Source of the DNA: Cochlodiniinecator piscidefendens | GTDB taxonomy: Bacteria; Pseudomonadota; Alphaproteobacteria; Rhodobacterales; Rhodobacteraceae | Direction: 5' to 3' | NCBI RefSeq assembly: GCF_011326755.1 | Contig: NZ_JAAOIE010000001.1 | Location: 708,344 to 772,343, forward strand | DNA length: 64,000 nucleotides | Shown: positions 8,611 through 17,231 of the stretch, piece after piece | How the letters are laid out: every line of letters begins with the position of its first letter | Numbering within the stretch: the stretch's first letter is position 1 | Notes under the pieces: model-generated | Told to the model about the DNA's origin: nothing | Databases searched by the model: none | The model's input: the letters and a program-made list of their open reading frames with translations, nothing else | Translations under genes and position numbers: made by a program

Positions 8611-9530
8611 TGCCTTATATGCCTACATCCAAGCGCAAATTTGGCCATTTCCTTTCGAACCTAGCGTTGCAAGGTGTCCTCACGCTACCTAGACTACTTC
8701 CGTATCGGCCTCGTATTGCCTTTGCTGGTTGGATGGTGTCCCGACTTGTGGCCCCATTGGCAAAGTACGACAAACGCATTCGTGCGAACCTAAATTATGT
8801 TTTGCCCGAACTTCCGGAAACAACAGTGGATGAGCTGTGTCGTACGGTCCCCGAAAATGCTGGGCGCACATTGATGGAAGTTTATTCCGGCGATGCTTTT
8901 GTAGAGCGCATTCGTGAGGTCCCAATAACCGGCCCCGGCTTAGCCGAACTGGATGCAGCCCATGCAGCCGGGCGCCCCATCATTGTTGTGAGCGGGCATT
9001 TTGGAAATTACGACGCCCCGCGCGCAGCATTGCGGTTACGAGGGCATCAAATTGGGGCGCTATACCGCCCATTTAGCAACCCATATTTTGACGCGCATTA
9101 TCTCAAAGCCATTCAAAAAGTTGCATCGCCCATATTTCCGCAATCGCGGCGTGGATTATCGGAGATGATCCGGTTTTTAAAGGCCGGAAACACAGTCGCA
9201 ATCTTGATGGATCTTCACAGTACCTCAGGAAGCCTGTTGTCATTTTTTGGAAAACCAGCGCCCTCTTCGCTTTCTGCTGCGGAGCTTGCTTTGAAATATG
9301 ACGCGCTTTTGGTTCCGGTATATGGCACCCGGCAAGAGAACGGCTTTGATTTCTCAATCGAAGTGGAAGCTCCGATTCCACACACAGACGCCGAAACCAT
9401 GACCCAATTGATCGCCGATAGCCTAGAGGCACGGGTGCGCAACGATATGGCGCAATGGCTCTGGATACACCGCCGTTGGAAACCGGAACGCACTCAGCGT
9501 ATGCGTGAGGCCGCCAATATAGAACCGTAG
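8610..9530 (+). CDS. Lauroyl/lipid A-type acyltransferase (LpxL/HtrB family)
   Basis: A 306-residue inner-membrane-associated acyltransferase of the LpxL/LpxM (LABLAT) family, which adds secondary acyl chains to lipid A at the cytoplasmic face. The catalytic HX4D motif reads HFGNYD (about residues 130-135); the conserved LYRP, FxxSRRGLSEM-like and LMDLHSTSG segments follow, and a WIHRRWK motif is near the C terminus. ATG 8610 and ATG 8619 are both possible starts, complicated by the hairpin at 8582-8610. The last 37 bases overlap the convergent DUF1223 gene. Confidence 0.85.
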   Translation: MPYMPTSKRKFGHFLSNLALQGVLTLPRLLPYRPRIAFAGWMVSRLVAPLAKYDKRIRANLNYVLPELPETTVDELCRTVPENAGRTLMEVYSGDAFVERIREVPITGPGLAELDAAHAAGRPIIVVSGHFGNYDAPRAALRLRGHQIGALYRPFSNPYFDAHYLKAIQKVASPIFPQSRRGLSEMIRFLKAGNTVAILMDLHSTSGSLLSFFGKPAPSSLSAAELALKYDALLVPVYGTRQENGFDFSIEVEAPIPHTDAETMTQLIADSLEARVRNDMAQWLWIHRRWKPERTQRMREAANIEP

Positions 9531-10195
9531 TTTTCCTCCTGAAGGATAACGACAATGGGATCATTCCCTGAAACATCAGCCGTCAAAGAGAGCGGGTTGC
9601 GGCCATTCCAAACGTTAACGGTTTCCCACGATGTTACAATATTGGCGTAGGAAATTGTACGGCCACGATTTTCACCTGCACGAATTGAAACTTCCTCATA
9701 CGGGGTATAGCGAACTACGTGCACATCGTAGTTCCCCGCCGAGGGGGCCGCGATATTGGTAGAAAGCCTTACCGTATTTCCGCTCCTTGCAATCTCAAGC
9801 GAAACACCGTTTTCACGTGCAGCGTGCCGCTCGATTGAATTTGCCACAGCACGTCGGTTGCTCCCAATCAGTAAATCATTACCGCCAATGATCGCCTGAG
9901 GCGTATAAACCGTCCTCTCTCCGCGCGCTTGCACAATATAACGTTGGCGATTCGAGTACGCGACATCGCTAAAAGCATCCCGCCATCCGAGATAATCCCA
10001 ATAATCTACATGTAATGCCAAGGCGATCACGTCATCTCTCTCGGCATAGTCGAGAAAAATTTCATCGGCAGGCGGGCAAGATGAACATCCCTGTGAGGTA
10101 TAGAGCTCCAACACAACGCCATCCGCTGCAGCGTTTTGTCCCACCCCAAACGCCATCACAGCGCTCAACATCGTTTTTTGAATAAATTTCGCCAT
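9494..10195 (-). CDS. DUF1223 secreted thioredoxin-like protein
   Basis: A 233-residue protein with a signal peptide (cleavage around residue 24, after NAAA). The mature N terminus carries LYTSQGCSSCPPAD, a CxxC centre in a thioredoxin-like fold typical of DUF1223, and a later Trp-rich LHVDYWDYLGW segment. The likely location is the periplasm, with a thiol-redox or metal-linked role; no substrate is known. It overlaps the acyltransferase 3' end by 37 bases in tail-to-tail orientation and diverges from acnA across a 247-base gap. Confidence 0.82.
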   Translation of the reverse strand: MAKFIQKTMLSAVMAFGVGQNAAADGVVLELYTSQGCSSCPPADEIFLDYAERDDVIALALHVDYWDYLGWRDAFSDVAYSNRQRYIVQARGERTVYTPQAIIGGNDLLIGSNRRAVANSIERHAARENGVSLEIARSGNTVRLSTNIAAPSAGNYDVHVVRYTPYEEVSIRAGENRGRTISYANIVTSWETVNVWNGRNPLSLTADVSGNDPIVVILQEENYGSILAASRIR

Positions 10196-10442
10196 ATTTC
10201 ACTCTCAGTCCTACCTGCCAACAGGTTTAACGCGATTTTCTAGAAACCTCTAATCAAGGTTTTGCGAGCAAGATAAAAAGGGAAATCCTGACTGCTTCCC
10301 TGCCTGAACACATAAAACACACCCCGAATGGTAAAAATTGTGTGCAATAGTATACAAAGTTTGATCTTCGGACTTGAACGAATGCTTTGCATCAGGCAAA
10401 AGCAGGCCAGCGATACCCCGGAATTCATTGAGGGAGGCCAAA

Positions 10443-13127
10443 ATGCCCATCACAGTTGGACAGGACACTGCCAAAACCCGCAAGACCTTAACAGTCGGCG
10501 ACCAAAGCATTTCATATTATTCTATTCCTGCTGCACAAGCTGCTGGTCTCGGCGATTTTTCAAAATTGCCCGCAGCACTGAAAGTAGTGCTAGAAAACAT
10601 GCTGCGTTTTGAAGACGGAAAAACTGTTTCCGTTGATGACATCAAAGCATTCGCTGAATGGGGTGCCAAAGGCGGCAAGAACCCCCGCGAGATTGCCTAT
10701 CGCCCTGCCCGCGTTTTGATGCAGGATTTCACGGGCGTTCCCGCAGTTGTTGATCTGGCTGCGATGCGCGACGGTATTGTTGCCCTTGGTGGCGATGCTC
10801 AGAAAATTAATCCATTGAACCCAGTTGATCTCGTGATCGATCACTCCGTGATGATTGATGAGTTCGGTAATCCGCGCGCGTTCCAAATGAACGTGGATCG
10901 TGAATACGAACGTAACATGGAGCGCTATACGTTCCTTAAGTGGGGCCAATCTGCGTTTAACAACTTCCGCGTTGTTCCGCCCGGCACGGGCATCTGTCAC
11001 CAGGTAAACCTTGAATATCTGGCGCAAACTGTTTGGACTGATACCGATCAGGACGGCGTTGAGGTTGCATATCCTGATACGCTTGTTGGCACCGACAGCC
11101 ACACAACCATGGTGAACGGCCTAGCTGTTCTAGGTTGGGGTGTTGGCGGTATCGAAGCCGAAGCCGCGATGTTGGGTCAGCCAATTTCGATGCTCATCCC
11201 CGAAGTTGTTGGTTTTGAATTAACCGGCGAAATGATGGAAGGCACCACCGGTACCGACCTCGTGCTAAAAGTTGTTGAAATGCTGCGCGCAAAAGGTGTT
11301 GTTGGCAAATTCGTTGAATTCTTCGGCAAAGGCCTTGATGTTCTGCCTCTGGCAGACCGTGCAACCATTGCCAATATGGCACCAGAATATGGTGCGACCT
11401 GTGGCTTCTTCCCAATCGATGGCGAAACCTTGCGTTACCTACGCACGTCTGGCCGCGATGAAAACCGTATTGCATTGGTTGAGGCTTACGCCAAAGAAAA
11501 CGGTTTCTGGCGCGATGCGGATTATGCCCCAGTTTATACAGACACGTTGCACCTTGATATGGGCACCATCGTTCCTGCAATTTCCGGGCCAAAACGCCCG
11601 CAGGACTATGTAGCCTTGACCGAAGGCCAAAATGCATTCCGCAAAGAAATGGAAGAAACCTTCAAACGCCCAATGGGCAAAGAGGTTGCTGTCGCTGGCG
11701 AAGACTACACCTTGGAAAGCGGCAAAGTTGTGATCGCGTCCATCACGTCGTGCACCAATACATCCAACCCTTATGTGATGATCGGCGCGGGCCTTGTGGC
11801 ACGCAAAGCGGCAGCACTGGGTCTGGATCGTAAACCTTGGGTCAAAACATCTCTCGCGCCCGGATCGCAGGTTGTGTCTGCTTATCTCGAAGCGGCTGAT
11901 CTGCAAAAAGACCTTGATTCCATCGGGTTCAATCTTGTTGGCTACGGCTGTACCACCTGTATTGGTAACTCTGGCCCGATCCAAAAAGAACTCTCGGAGG
12001 CGATTGCCGAGGGCGATTTGGTCGCAACCTCTGTTCTATCTGGAAACCGGAATTTCGAAGGTCGGATTAGCCCGGATGTACGCGCGAACTATCTCGCGTC
12101 ACCTCCGCTTGTTGTGGCCTATGCTTTGGCTGGGACATTGGACATCAACCTTGCAACAGATGTGATTGCCCAAGACAAAGACGGCAATGACGTTTACCTC
12201 AAAGATATCTGGCCAACCACACAAGAGGTTGCAGAACTGGTTGAACAGACCGTCACCCGCGAAGCGTTCCAAGAGAAATACGCTGACGTCTTTAAAGGCG
12301 ACGACAAATGGCAAGGCGTTGAAACAACGGATAGCCAAACCTACGACTGGCCTGCGTCTTCGACCTATGTTCAAAACCCACCTTATTTCCAAGGGATGGG
12401 CATGGAACCAGGTACGATCACCAACATCGAAAACGCCAAAGTTCTGGCCGTTCTTGGTGACATGGTAACCACCGACCACATTTCGCCAGCAGGTTCTTTC
12501 AAAGAGACGACACCGGCCGGTCAATACCTCGTTGATCGTCAGGTGCCTGTCCGCGAATTCAACTCCTATGGCTCACGTCGTGGCAACCACGAAGTGATGA
12601 TGCGCGGCACCTTCGCGAACATTCGGATCAAAAACGAAATGTTGGACGGCGTTGAAGGTGGATACACCAAAGGTCCAGACGGCGCGCAAACTTCAATCTT
12701 TGATGCGGCTATGGCCTATCAAAACGAAGGTGTTCCAACCGTCATCTTTGGTGGCGAACAATATGGCGCAGGCTCAAGCCGTGACTGGGCAGCCAAAGGC
12801 ACTGCGCTATTGGGTGTGAAGGCTGTGATTGCCGAGAGCTTTGAACGCATCCACCGTTCAAACCTCGTAGGTATGGGTGTGATTCCGTTTGAATTCACCG
12901 GCTCAGACAGCCGTAAAACGCTCGGCCTGAGCGGTGATGAAACGGTGTCCATTTCTGGTCTGGATACAATCCAGCCCTTGCAAGAAGTACCTGCGACCAT
13001 CACGATGTCCGACGGCACACAAAAATCAATCTCGCTAAAATGCCGGATCGATACAGCCATTGAAATTGAATACATCGAACACGGTGGCGTTCTGCACTAT
13101 GTGCTGCGTAATCTAGCCAAAAGCTGA
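10443..13127 (+). CDS. acnA: Aconitate hydratase A
   Basis: AcnA isomerises citrate to isocitrate in the TCA cycle using a [4Fe-4S] cluster. The 894-residue length is standard for the AcnA/IRP class. Cluster ligands are the Cys of SITSCTNTSNP and the pair in GYGCTTCIGNSGP; the C-terminal swivel domain has FGGEQYGAGSSRDWAAKG with the substrate-binding Ser/Arg. The ATG at 10443 follows GGGAGG at a good distance; upstream in-frame ATGs lack such a site. It is followed by a perfect palindromic terminator and stands as a single-gene unit. Confidence 0.97.
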   Translation: MPITVGQDTAKTRKTLTVGDQSISYYSIPAAQAAGLGDFSKLPAALKVVLENMLRFEDGKTVSVDDIKAFAEWGAKGGKNPREIAYRPARVLMQDFTGVPAVVDLAAMRDGIVALGGDAQKINPLNPVDLVIDHSVMIDEFGNPRAFQMNVDREYERNMERYTFLKWGQSAFNNFRVVPPGTGICHQVNLEYLAQTVWTDTDQDGVEVAYPDTLVGTDSHTTMVNGLAVLGWGVGGIEAEAAMLGQPISMLIPEVVGFELTGEMMEGTTGTDLVLKVVEMLRAKGVVGKFVEFFGKGLDVLPLADRATIANMAPEYGATCGFFPIDGETLRYLRTSGRDENRIALVEAYAKENGFWRDADYAPVYTDTLHLDMGTIVPAISGPKRPQDYVALTEGQNAFRKEMEETFKRPMGKEVAVAGEDYTLESGKVVIASITSCTNTSNPYVMIGAGLVARKAAALGLDRKPWVKTSLAPGSQVVSAYLEAADLQKDLDSIGFNLVGYGCTTCIGNSGPIQKELSEAIAEGDLVATSVLSGNRNFEGRISPDVRANYLASPPLVVAYALAGTLDINLATDVIAQDKDGNDVYLKDIWPTTQEVAELVEQTVTREAFQEKYADVFKGDDKWQGVETTDSQTYDWPASSTYVQNPPYFQGMGMEPGTITNIENAKVLAVLGDMVTTDHISPAGSFKETTPAGQYLVDRQVPVREFNSYGSRRGNHEVMMRGTFANIRIKNEMLDGVEGGYTKGPDGAQTSIFDAAMAYQNEGVPTVIFGGEQYGAGSSRDWAAKGTALLGVKAVIAESFERIHRSNLVGMGVIPFEFTGSDSRKTLGLSGDETVSISGLDTIQPLQEVPATITMSDGTQKSISLKCRIDTAIEIEYIEHGGVLHYVLRNLAKS

Positions 13128-13147
13128 CGCAAATGCACAGGTTAAAG

Positions 13148-13177
13148 AAAAGCCCCGATCAATTGATCGGGGCTTTT
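13148..13177. terminator. acnA terminator (perfect palindrome)
   Basis: A 30-base perfect palindrome, AAAAGCCCCGATC on the left and its complement on the right around AATT, 20 bases after the acnA stop. Its T-run fits rightward termination, and the symmetry lets it act for leftward transcripts as well. Confidence 0.9.
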
Positions 13178-13268
13178 CTATTTTAGGAAACGGGTTGTTT
13201 CTAATCTTAGGTCAAAATGACCTAATTTCGCCGTGATTCATTAACTATTATTACCTATAGTAACGACC

Positions 13269-13367
13269 ATGATTGATCTCGCTATTCCTCAGGACCGACA
13301 TTATCGGCTAGGCGTTCAAGTCTTATGGCTTGAACTGGCAATCTTTATCATGCTCTCAATCGGATAA
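13269..13367 (+). CDS. Possible 32-residue membrane microprotein
   Basis: ATG to TAA encodes 32 residues beginning MIDLAIPQDRHYR and ending with a hydrophobic LAIFIMLSIG segment that could cross the membrane. It has no convincing ribosome binding site, and a 7-bp inverted repeat (GTTCAAG, eight bases, CTTGAAC; 13314-13335) lies inside it. It stops three bases before the convergent ccmG stop. It is equally possible that this gap is simply the end of the ccm operon transcript. Confidence 0.2.
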   Translation: MIDLAIPQDRHYRLGVQVLWLELAIFIMLSIG

Positions 13368-13370
13368 GCC

Positions 13371-13898
13371 CTATTCTTGGGCCTCAGCGATGATAGGCTC
13401 AAAAGTTGAGGCTAGAATGCTAGGCGTGATTGGTCCGGCAAACCGAAAAATAATCGTCCCGTCCCCGTCAATCACATAAGTTTCTGGCACCCCGGCCACC
13501 CCCCACTCAAGAGCAGTTCTCGCATTGGGATCAGCGCCAAGCGCTTCGTAGGGATTACCAAGTTCATCCAAAAATGCCAGTGCATCCGCAGGATCGTCTT
13601 TGTAGTTGATGCCATAAATCGGCACGCCGTCTTCGCGCAGTTGTTCTAATTGAGCGTGCTCAGCGCGACATGGCGCGCACCAGCTGGCCCAAAAATTTAC
13701 CAACTTCACACCCGGTGCCATCAAATCGTCCGACGTAAAAGTATTACCTTGTAGGTCGGACAAAAACAACGCTGGGGCGGCGCCACCTTGGCGTGCTGAC
13801 GCAGTATCCTCGTTGCCGCCTAAGCCGAACGCCAATACGCCAACCAACCCGGCAAAAACAACCGGCGGTGCGAGCATCATAAGATTGAGTTTAGCCAT
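13371..13898 (-). CDS. ccmG: Cytochrome c maturation thiol-disulfide protein CcmG/DsbE
   Basis: CcmG reduces apocytochrome c cysteines in the periplasm before haem attachment. The 175-residue protein has an N-terminal membrane anchor (about 5-25) and a thioredoxin fold with active site WASWCAPCRAEH (CxxC) and the cis-Pro region VAGVPETYVID. The start at 13898 overlaps the ccmD stop by eight bases; it is the last gene of the ccm operon. Confidence 0.94.
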   Translation of the reverse strand: MAKLNLMMLAPPVVFAGLVGVLAFGLGGNEDTASARQGGAAPALFLSDLQGNTFTSDDLMAPGVKLVNFWASWCAPCRAEHAQLEQLREDGVPIYGINYKDDPADALAFLDELGNPYEALGADPNARTALEWGVAGVPETYVIDGDGTIIFRFAGPITPSILASTFEPIIAEAQE

Positions 13899-14046
13899 CA
13901 GATTTACGTCTTTCTTCGATTTCCAAAAGCGCACGGCGGGCGCGGCGAGCCTGAAGGATGCTAACACCCACTAACAGGAAAATAAGGATCAAGCTGACTC
14001 CATAGGCCATACTGACCTCAACGGTGTACTTCCCTAAATCGGGCAT
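13891..14046 (-). CDS. ccmD: Haem exporter protein CcmD
   Basis: A 51-residue protein: short N terminus MPDLGKYTVEVSMAYG, one membrane helix (SLILIFLLVGVSILQ) and a very basic cytoplasmic tail (ARRARRALLEIEERR). This is the textbook CcmD layout. CcmD helps release holo-CcmE from the CcmABC complex. Its ATG overlaps the ccmC stop (ATGA) and its own stop overlaps the ccmG start. Confidence 0.93.
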   Translation of the reverse strand: MPDLGKYTVEVSMAYGVSLILIFLLVGVSILQARRARRALLEIEERRKSDG

Positions 14047-14774
14047 CAGGCCAACCTCTCTCTCACCAACAACGCCTGCAAGCGGCGTTTACGAATTTCA
14101 GTACGGGTACGCAGTAGAACCAATGCGATGAATAGCGCGACAAATCCCGCCATACACAGGTACGCAGGCAAATAATAACTGCTATGAATGTTGGTTTCAC
14201 GATCCACAGAAAAGGTGGCGCCCTGATGCAATCCTTGGTTCCAAAAATTCACCGCATAGCGACTTAGAACTGCGAAAACAGATCCAACCAAACACAAAAC
14301 AGAAGTGAGATCAGCAGCGGTATCGGGATTTTCTACCGACGCCCACATCGCGATATAACCGAGGTAAAACAAAAACAGGATAAGAAACGAGGTAAGACGC
14401 GGATCCCACGCCCACCACGTACCCCACATGGGCTGTCCCCAAACCGCGCCCGTGACCAATGCGATCAGCGTCATGACCATGCCGATTGGTGCCGCTGCTT
14501 TGGCCGCAAGCGCAGAGACATGGTGGCGGCGGATCAACCAGATCAACGACGTCACCAACATCATAAACCAAGCATTAATAGCCATAAGCGCAGCTGGCAC
14601 ATGCAAAAAGATGATCTTAACAGTGGAGCCCTGCCGGTAATCGTCTGCGGTAAAGAAGAAACCCCACACTAATCCAACCGTCAACATAACAGCCGAGCTG
14701 ACGGCAAAAATCGGCAGCAGCCAACCTGACGTCTGCATAAATTTCTTCGGATTTGCGTATTCCCAGAGTGACAT
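14046..14774 (-). CDS. ccmC: Haem exporter protein CcmC
   Basis: CcmC loads haem onto CcmE in cytochrome c maturation. The 242-residue protein has six membrane segments and the periplasmic tryptophan-rich haem-handling motif WGQPMWGTWWAWDPRLTS (about residues 110-127), flanked by conserved His in the loops (FLHVP; NIHSSYYLP). It lies 45 bases after ccmB and overlaps ccmD. Confidence 0.96.
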   Translation of the reverse strand: MSLWEYANPKKFMQTSGWLLPIFAVSSAVMLTVGLVWGFFFTADDYRQGSTVKIIFLHVPAALMAINAWFMMLVTSLIWLIRRHHVSALAAKAAAPIGMVMTLIALVTGAVWGQPMWGTWWAWDPRLTSFLILFLFYLGYIAMWASVENPDTAADLTSVLCLVGSVFAVLSRYAVNFWNQGLHQGATFSVDRETNIHSSYYLPAYLCMAGFVALFIALVLLRTRTEIRKRRLQALLVRERLA

Positions 14775-14819
14775 GTCGCCCTATCTATGGTCGTTTATTT
14801 TACTCTGCAATGATCCAAA

Positions 14820-15476
14820 TCATCGCAGGTTGATGCGAATAACCCAAGCCGCGGCAAAAGGTAAGAGCGCAAGTGACGCAAGCGTAATTCCAGCGAGCAT
14901 AAGCAGCGGCGTTGTGCCATCAAGACCATCAGCCCCCCGACGCGCCGCCTCGGCTCCGAAAATAAGTGTCGGCACGTAAAGGGGAAGCACTAAGAGCGAT
15001 AGCAACAATCCTCCGCGCTTTAGCCCCACAGTTAAGGCTGCGCCAAAGGCGCCGATAATAGACAGCGCAGGTGTGCCGACCAGCAACGTAATCACGACCC
15101 AACCATAAGCCCCACCCGGCAAATTTAGGAGAACACCCAGCATCGGGGCAACGATCACCAAAGGCACGCTTGTTACAACCCAATGTGCAAGGGCCTTTAT
15201 CACGACGACAGCCTCAAGCGGGATCGGCGCAGTCGCAAGCAAATCAAGCGATCCATCTTCGTAATCCAGTGCCAACAAACGATCGAGCGATAATAGACAC
15301 GACAGCAATGCACCAACCCACAGAATACCCGGTGCAATCGTTGCTAATATCTCGCTTTCGGGGCCAACCCCAAACGGTACCAAAACCACAACAATTAAAA
15401 AGAACGCAACACCAAGCCCAAACCCACCGCCAGCACGTGTGGCTTGCCGCAGGTCGCGTAGAAACAGCGCAATCAT
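14820..15476 (-). CDS. ccmB: Haem exporter permease CcmB
   Basis: The 218-residue integral membrane subunit of the CcmAB ABC module, with six hydrophobic segments and the family pattern [20 protein letters not shown] near residue 65. Its ATG overlaps the ccmA stop by four bases (ATGA), so it is translationally coupled to its ATPase. Confidence 0.95.
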   Translation of the reverse strand: MIALFLRDLRQATRAGGGFGLGVAFFLIVVVLVPFGVGPESEILATIAPGILWVGALLSCLLSLDRLLALDYEDGSLDLLATAPIPLEAVVVIKALAHWVVTSVPLVIVAPMLGVLLNLPGGAYGWVVITLLVGTPALSIIGAFGAALTVGLKRGGLLLSLLVLPLYVPTLIFGAEAARRGADGLDGTTPLLMLAGITLASLALLPFAAAWVIRINLR

Positions 15477-16111
15477 AGAAAGGCCCCGTCTTGATCATCG
15501 TCGAACCCAGACAGATCCGTAGCTTGCGTTCTAGGGCGTGCACGATAAGGGGTTAAATCCAATACTTCTGCCTTGAGGCCCAAATCAATATGGCTCGCGA
15601 TCAAAGCGCAGCCCCCATTATCACAATGGGTACGCACTGCATTTGCAAACAAAGCCACACTCGCCGCATCAAGCGAGACAGTCGGTTCATCCAAAATCCA
15701 AACAGGCCGCCCCGTCACCAACAGGCGAGCCAATCCAAGACGGCGTTTTTGCCCCGCCGAAAGATTTTGTGCCTGACGGGCTGTCAGGTTTTCCAGATCG
15801 AAGGTGCTTAGTGCTGTCGAAATATCCGTTGTGCCATAAATCGCCGCCCAAAACTGGAGGTTCTCAACCACGGTTAGTGTCGCCTTTAATCCATCTGCAT
15901 GCGCCCCATAGGCTATCTGATCTATGGCGAGATTGCTGGTTCCAGCTTGCGCTGGCTGTAGTCCAGCAAGGGTCCGCAACAGCGTCGTTTTACCAATGCC
16001 ATTTGGCCCTCGCAACGCGATGACCTGACCAGATGAGAGCGAAAAACTCACATTTTCCAACACTGGTACACCAGCCCGCGTACAGCACAGATCGGAGACC
16101 TGAAATTGCAT
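15473..16111 (-). CDS. ccmA: Cytochrome c biogenesis ATP-binding protein CcmA
   Basis: The 212-residue ATPase that powers release of haem-loaded CcmE. Walker A is GPNGIGKTT (about 35-43), the ABC signature is [14 protein letters not shown] and Walker B is [12 protein letters not shown]. Its start codon shares one base with the stop of the Mth938-domain gene (TGATG), placing both in one transcript. Confidence 0.95.
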   Translation of the reverse strand: MQFQVSDLCCTRAGVPVLENVSFSLSSGQVIALRGPNGIGKTTLLRTLAGLQPAQAGTSNLAIDQIAYGAHADGLKATLTVVENLQFWAAIYGTTDISTALSTFDLENLTARQAQNLSAGQKRRLGLARLLVTGRPVWILDEPTVSLDAASVALFANAVRTHCDNGGCALIASHIDLGLKAEVLDLTPYRARPRTQATDLSGFDDDQDGAFL

Positions 16112-16467
16112 CAGCTCACCGGCAATAAGGCAATTGCAACGCGGCGACCTTCAGAGACCAATACATTAAACGTTCGGCACGCAGACGGACTCGACATTGG
16201 TTCTAGTCCCAAACCCGTCGCTTCCACCGCTTCTTTGAGCGCTTTGGGTGGGTAAGCAATTTCATCACCTGTACCGATGAACAGCACATCTATCTCATCA
16301 ACCAGCCCACAAAGTGGCCCATGATCTTCGACACCGCCCCAGGGTAGAACACCTGTTGGCGTAACGATGATCGGCCCTTCAAAAACTTCGCCACCCACGC
16401 GAAAAAAGCCCGAACCATAACCATCAACTGGTCGCGCGTCAGAATAGATTATTTCGCTGAACTGCAT
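16111..16467 (-). CDS. Mth938-domain (NDUFAF3-like) protein
   Basis: A 118-residue protein of the Mth938/NDUFAF3 fold family (PF04430), with the family core [15 protein letters not shown] and a late [19 protein letters not shown] stretch. The mitochondrial relative helps assemble respiratory complex I; the bacterial role is not established. In Rhodobacteraceae it commonly sits beside secDF, as here, between a TSUP transporter and ccmA. Confidence 0.85.
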   Translation of the reverse strand: MQFSEIIYSDARPVDGYGSGFFRVGGEVFEGPIIVTPTGVLPWGGVEDHGPLCGLVDEIDVLFIGTGDEIAYPPKALKEAVEATGLGLEPMSSPSACRTFNVLVSEGRRVAIALLPVS

Positions 16468-16478
16468 ATCAACACCTC

Positions 16479-17231
16479 TCAGTCAAACAGTGGCAAGCCA
16501 GATAACGCGGATGCCAAGATGATTAGATAAGCCACCGCACGATAAATGCGTCCGAATCCGGGGCGGAATATCCATGCCCCTAACATGCTCGCGACCATAT
16601 TTGGCACCACCAAGATAAGGCCGATCCATAATGCAGATGGAACCAAATGACCACTCAGCTGTAATACTGCAATCATGACAAAGTCAGACAAAAGCAAAAA
16701 CAAGAGAGTGTTGGCGCGAATAACTTCGATTGGGTTTGGGCTCGACATATAAAGAAAAATAACGGGCGGACCCGGTAACCCAACACTGCCGCCCAGAAAC
16801 CCACTTATCCCACCGGTGGCATAAATCATTTTCCGGCTCAATAAGCCTCTGTAACGTATTCCGCCAACCAACATGATCAACAGTCCAATACAAATAGCAG
16901 AAATGCCGTAGCGAAATGCCTCTGCCGGAATGAGGGATAGGGTTAAGACGCCAAGTGGAAGAAAAACAACCATCCCAACACCAAGCCTTAAGACATCTTT
17001 TGGATGCCCCTCGCGCATAGCACGCGGGACCAAAACCATAGGCCCCATCACGTCAAAAACGATCAGCGTGGTAAGGGTTTCAAACGGGCTAAGCACTTGG
17101 CTCGCCATCGGTAGATACACCATAGCCGCGCCAAAACCGGAAAACCCTCGAACGAACCCCGCCATCATCGTGGCGAACAGCAATAAACCAAAGCCGTCCG
17201 CCGCGATGATAGACATGATGGAATCAGGCAT
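16479..17231 (-). CDS. TSUP (TauE/SafE) family transporter
   Basis: A 250-residue membrane protein with about eight hydrophobic segments and the TSUP repeats (MAGFVRGFSGFGAAM near residue 20 and GFLGGSVGLPGPPVIFLYM near 145). Family members export sulfite, sulfonates or related anions. Its ATG overlaps the secDF stop by eight bases, so it is translated from the same mRNA; a functional link to protein export or cytochrome maturation is not obvious. Confidence 0.87.
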   Translation of the reverse strand: MPDSIMSIIAADGFGLLLFATMMAGFVRGFSGFGAAMVYLPMASQVLSPFETLTTLIVFDVMGPMVLVPRAMREGHPKDVLRLGVGMVVFLPLGVLTLSLIPAEAFRYGISAICIGLLIMLVGGIRYRGLLSRKMIYATGGISGFLGGSVGLPGPPVIFLYMSSPNPIEVIRANTLLFLLLSDFVMIAVLQLSGHLVPSALWIGLILVVPNMVASMLGAWIFRPGFGRIYRAVAYLIILASALSGLPLFD

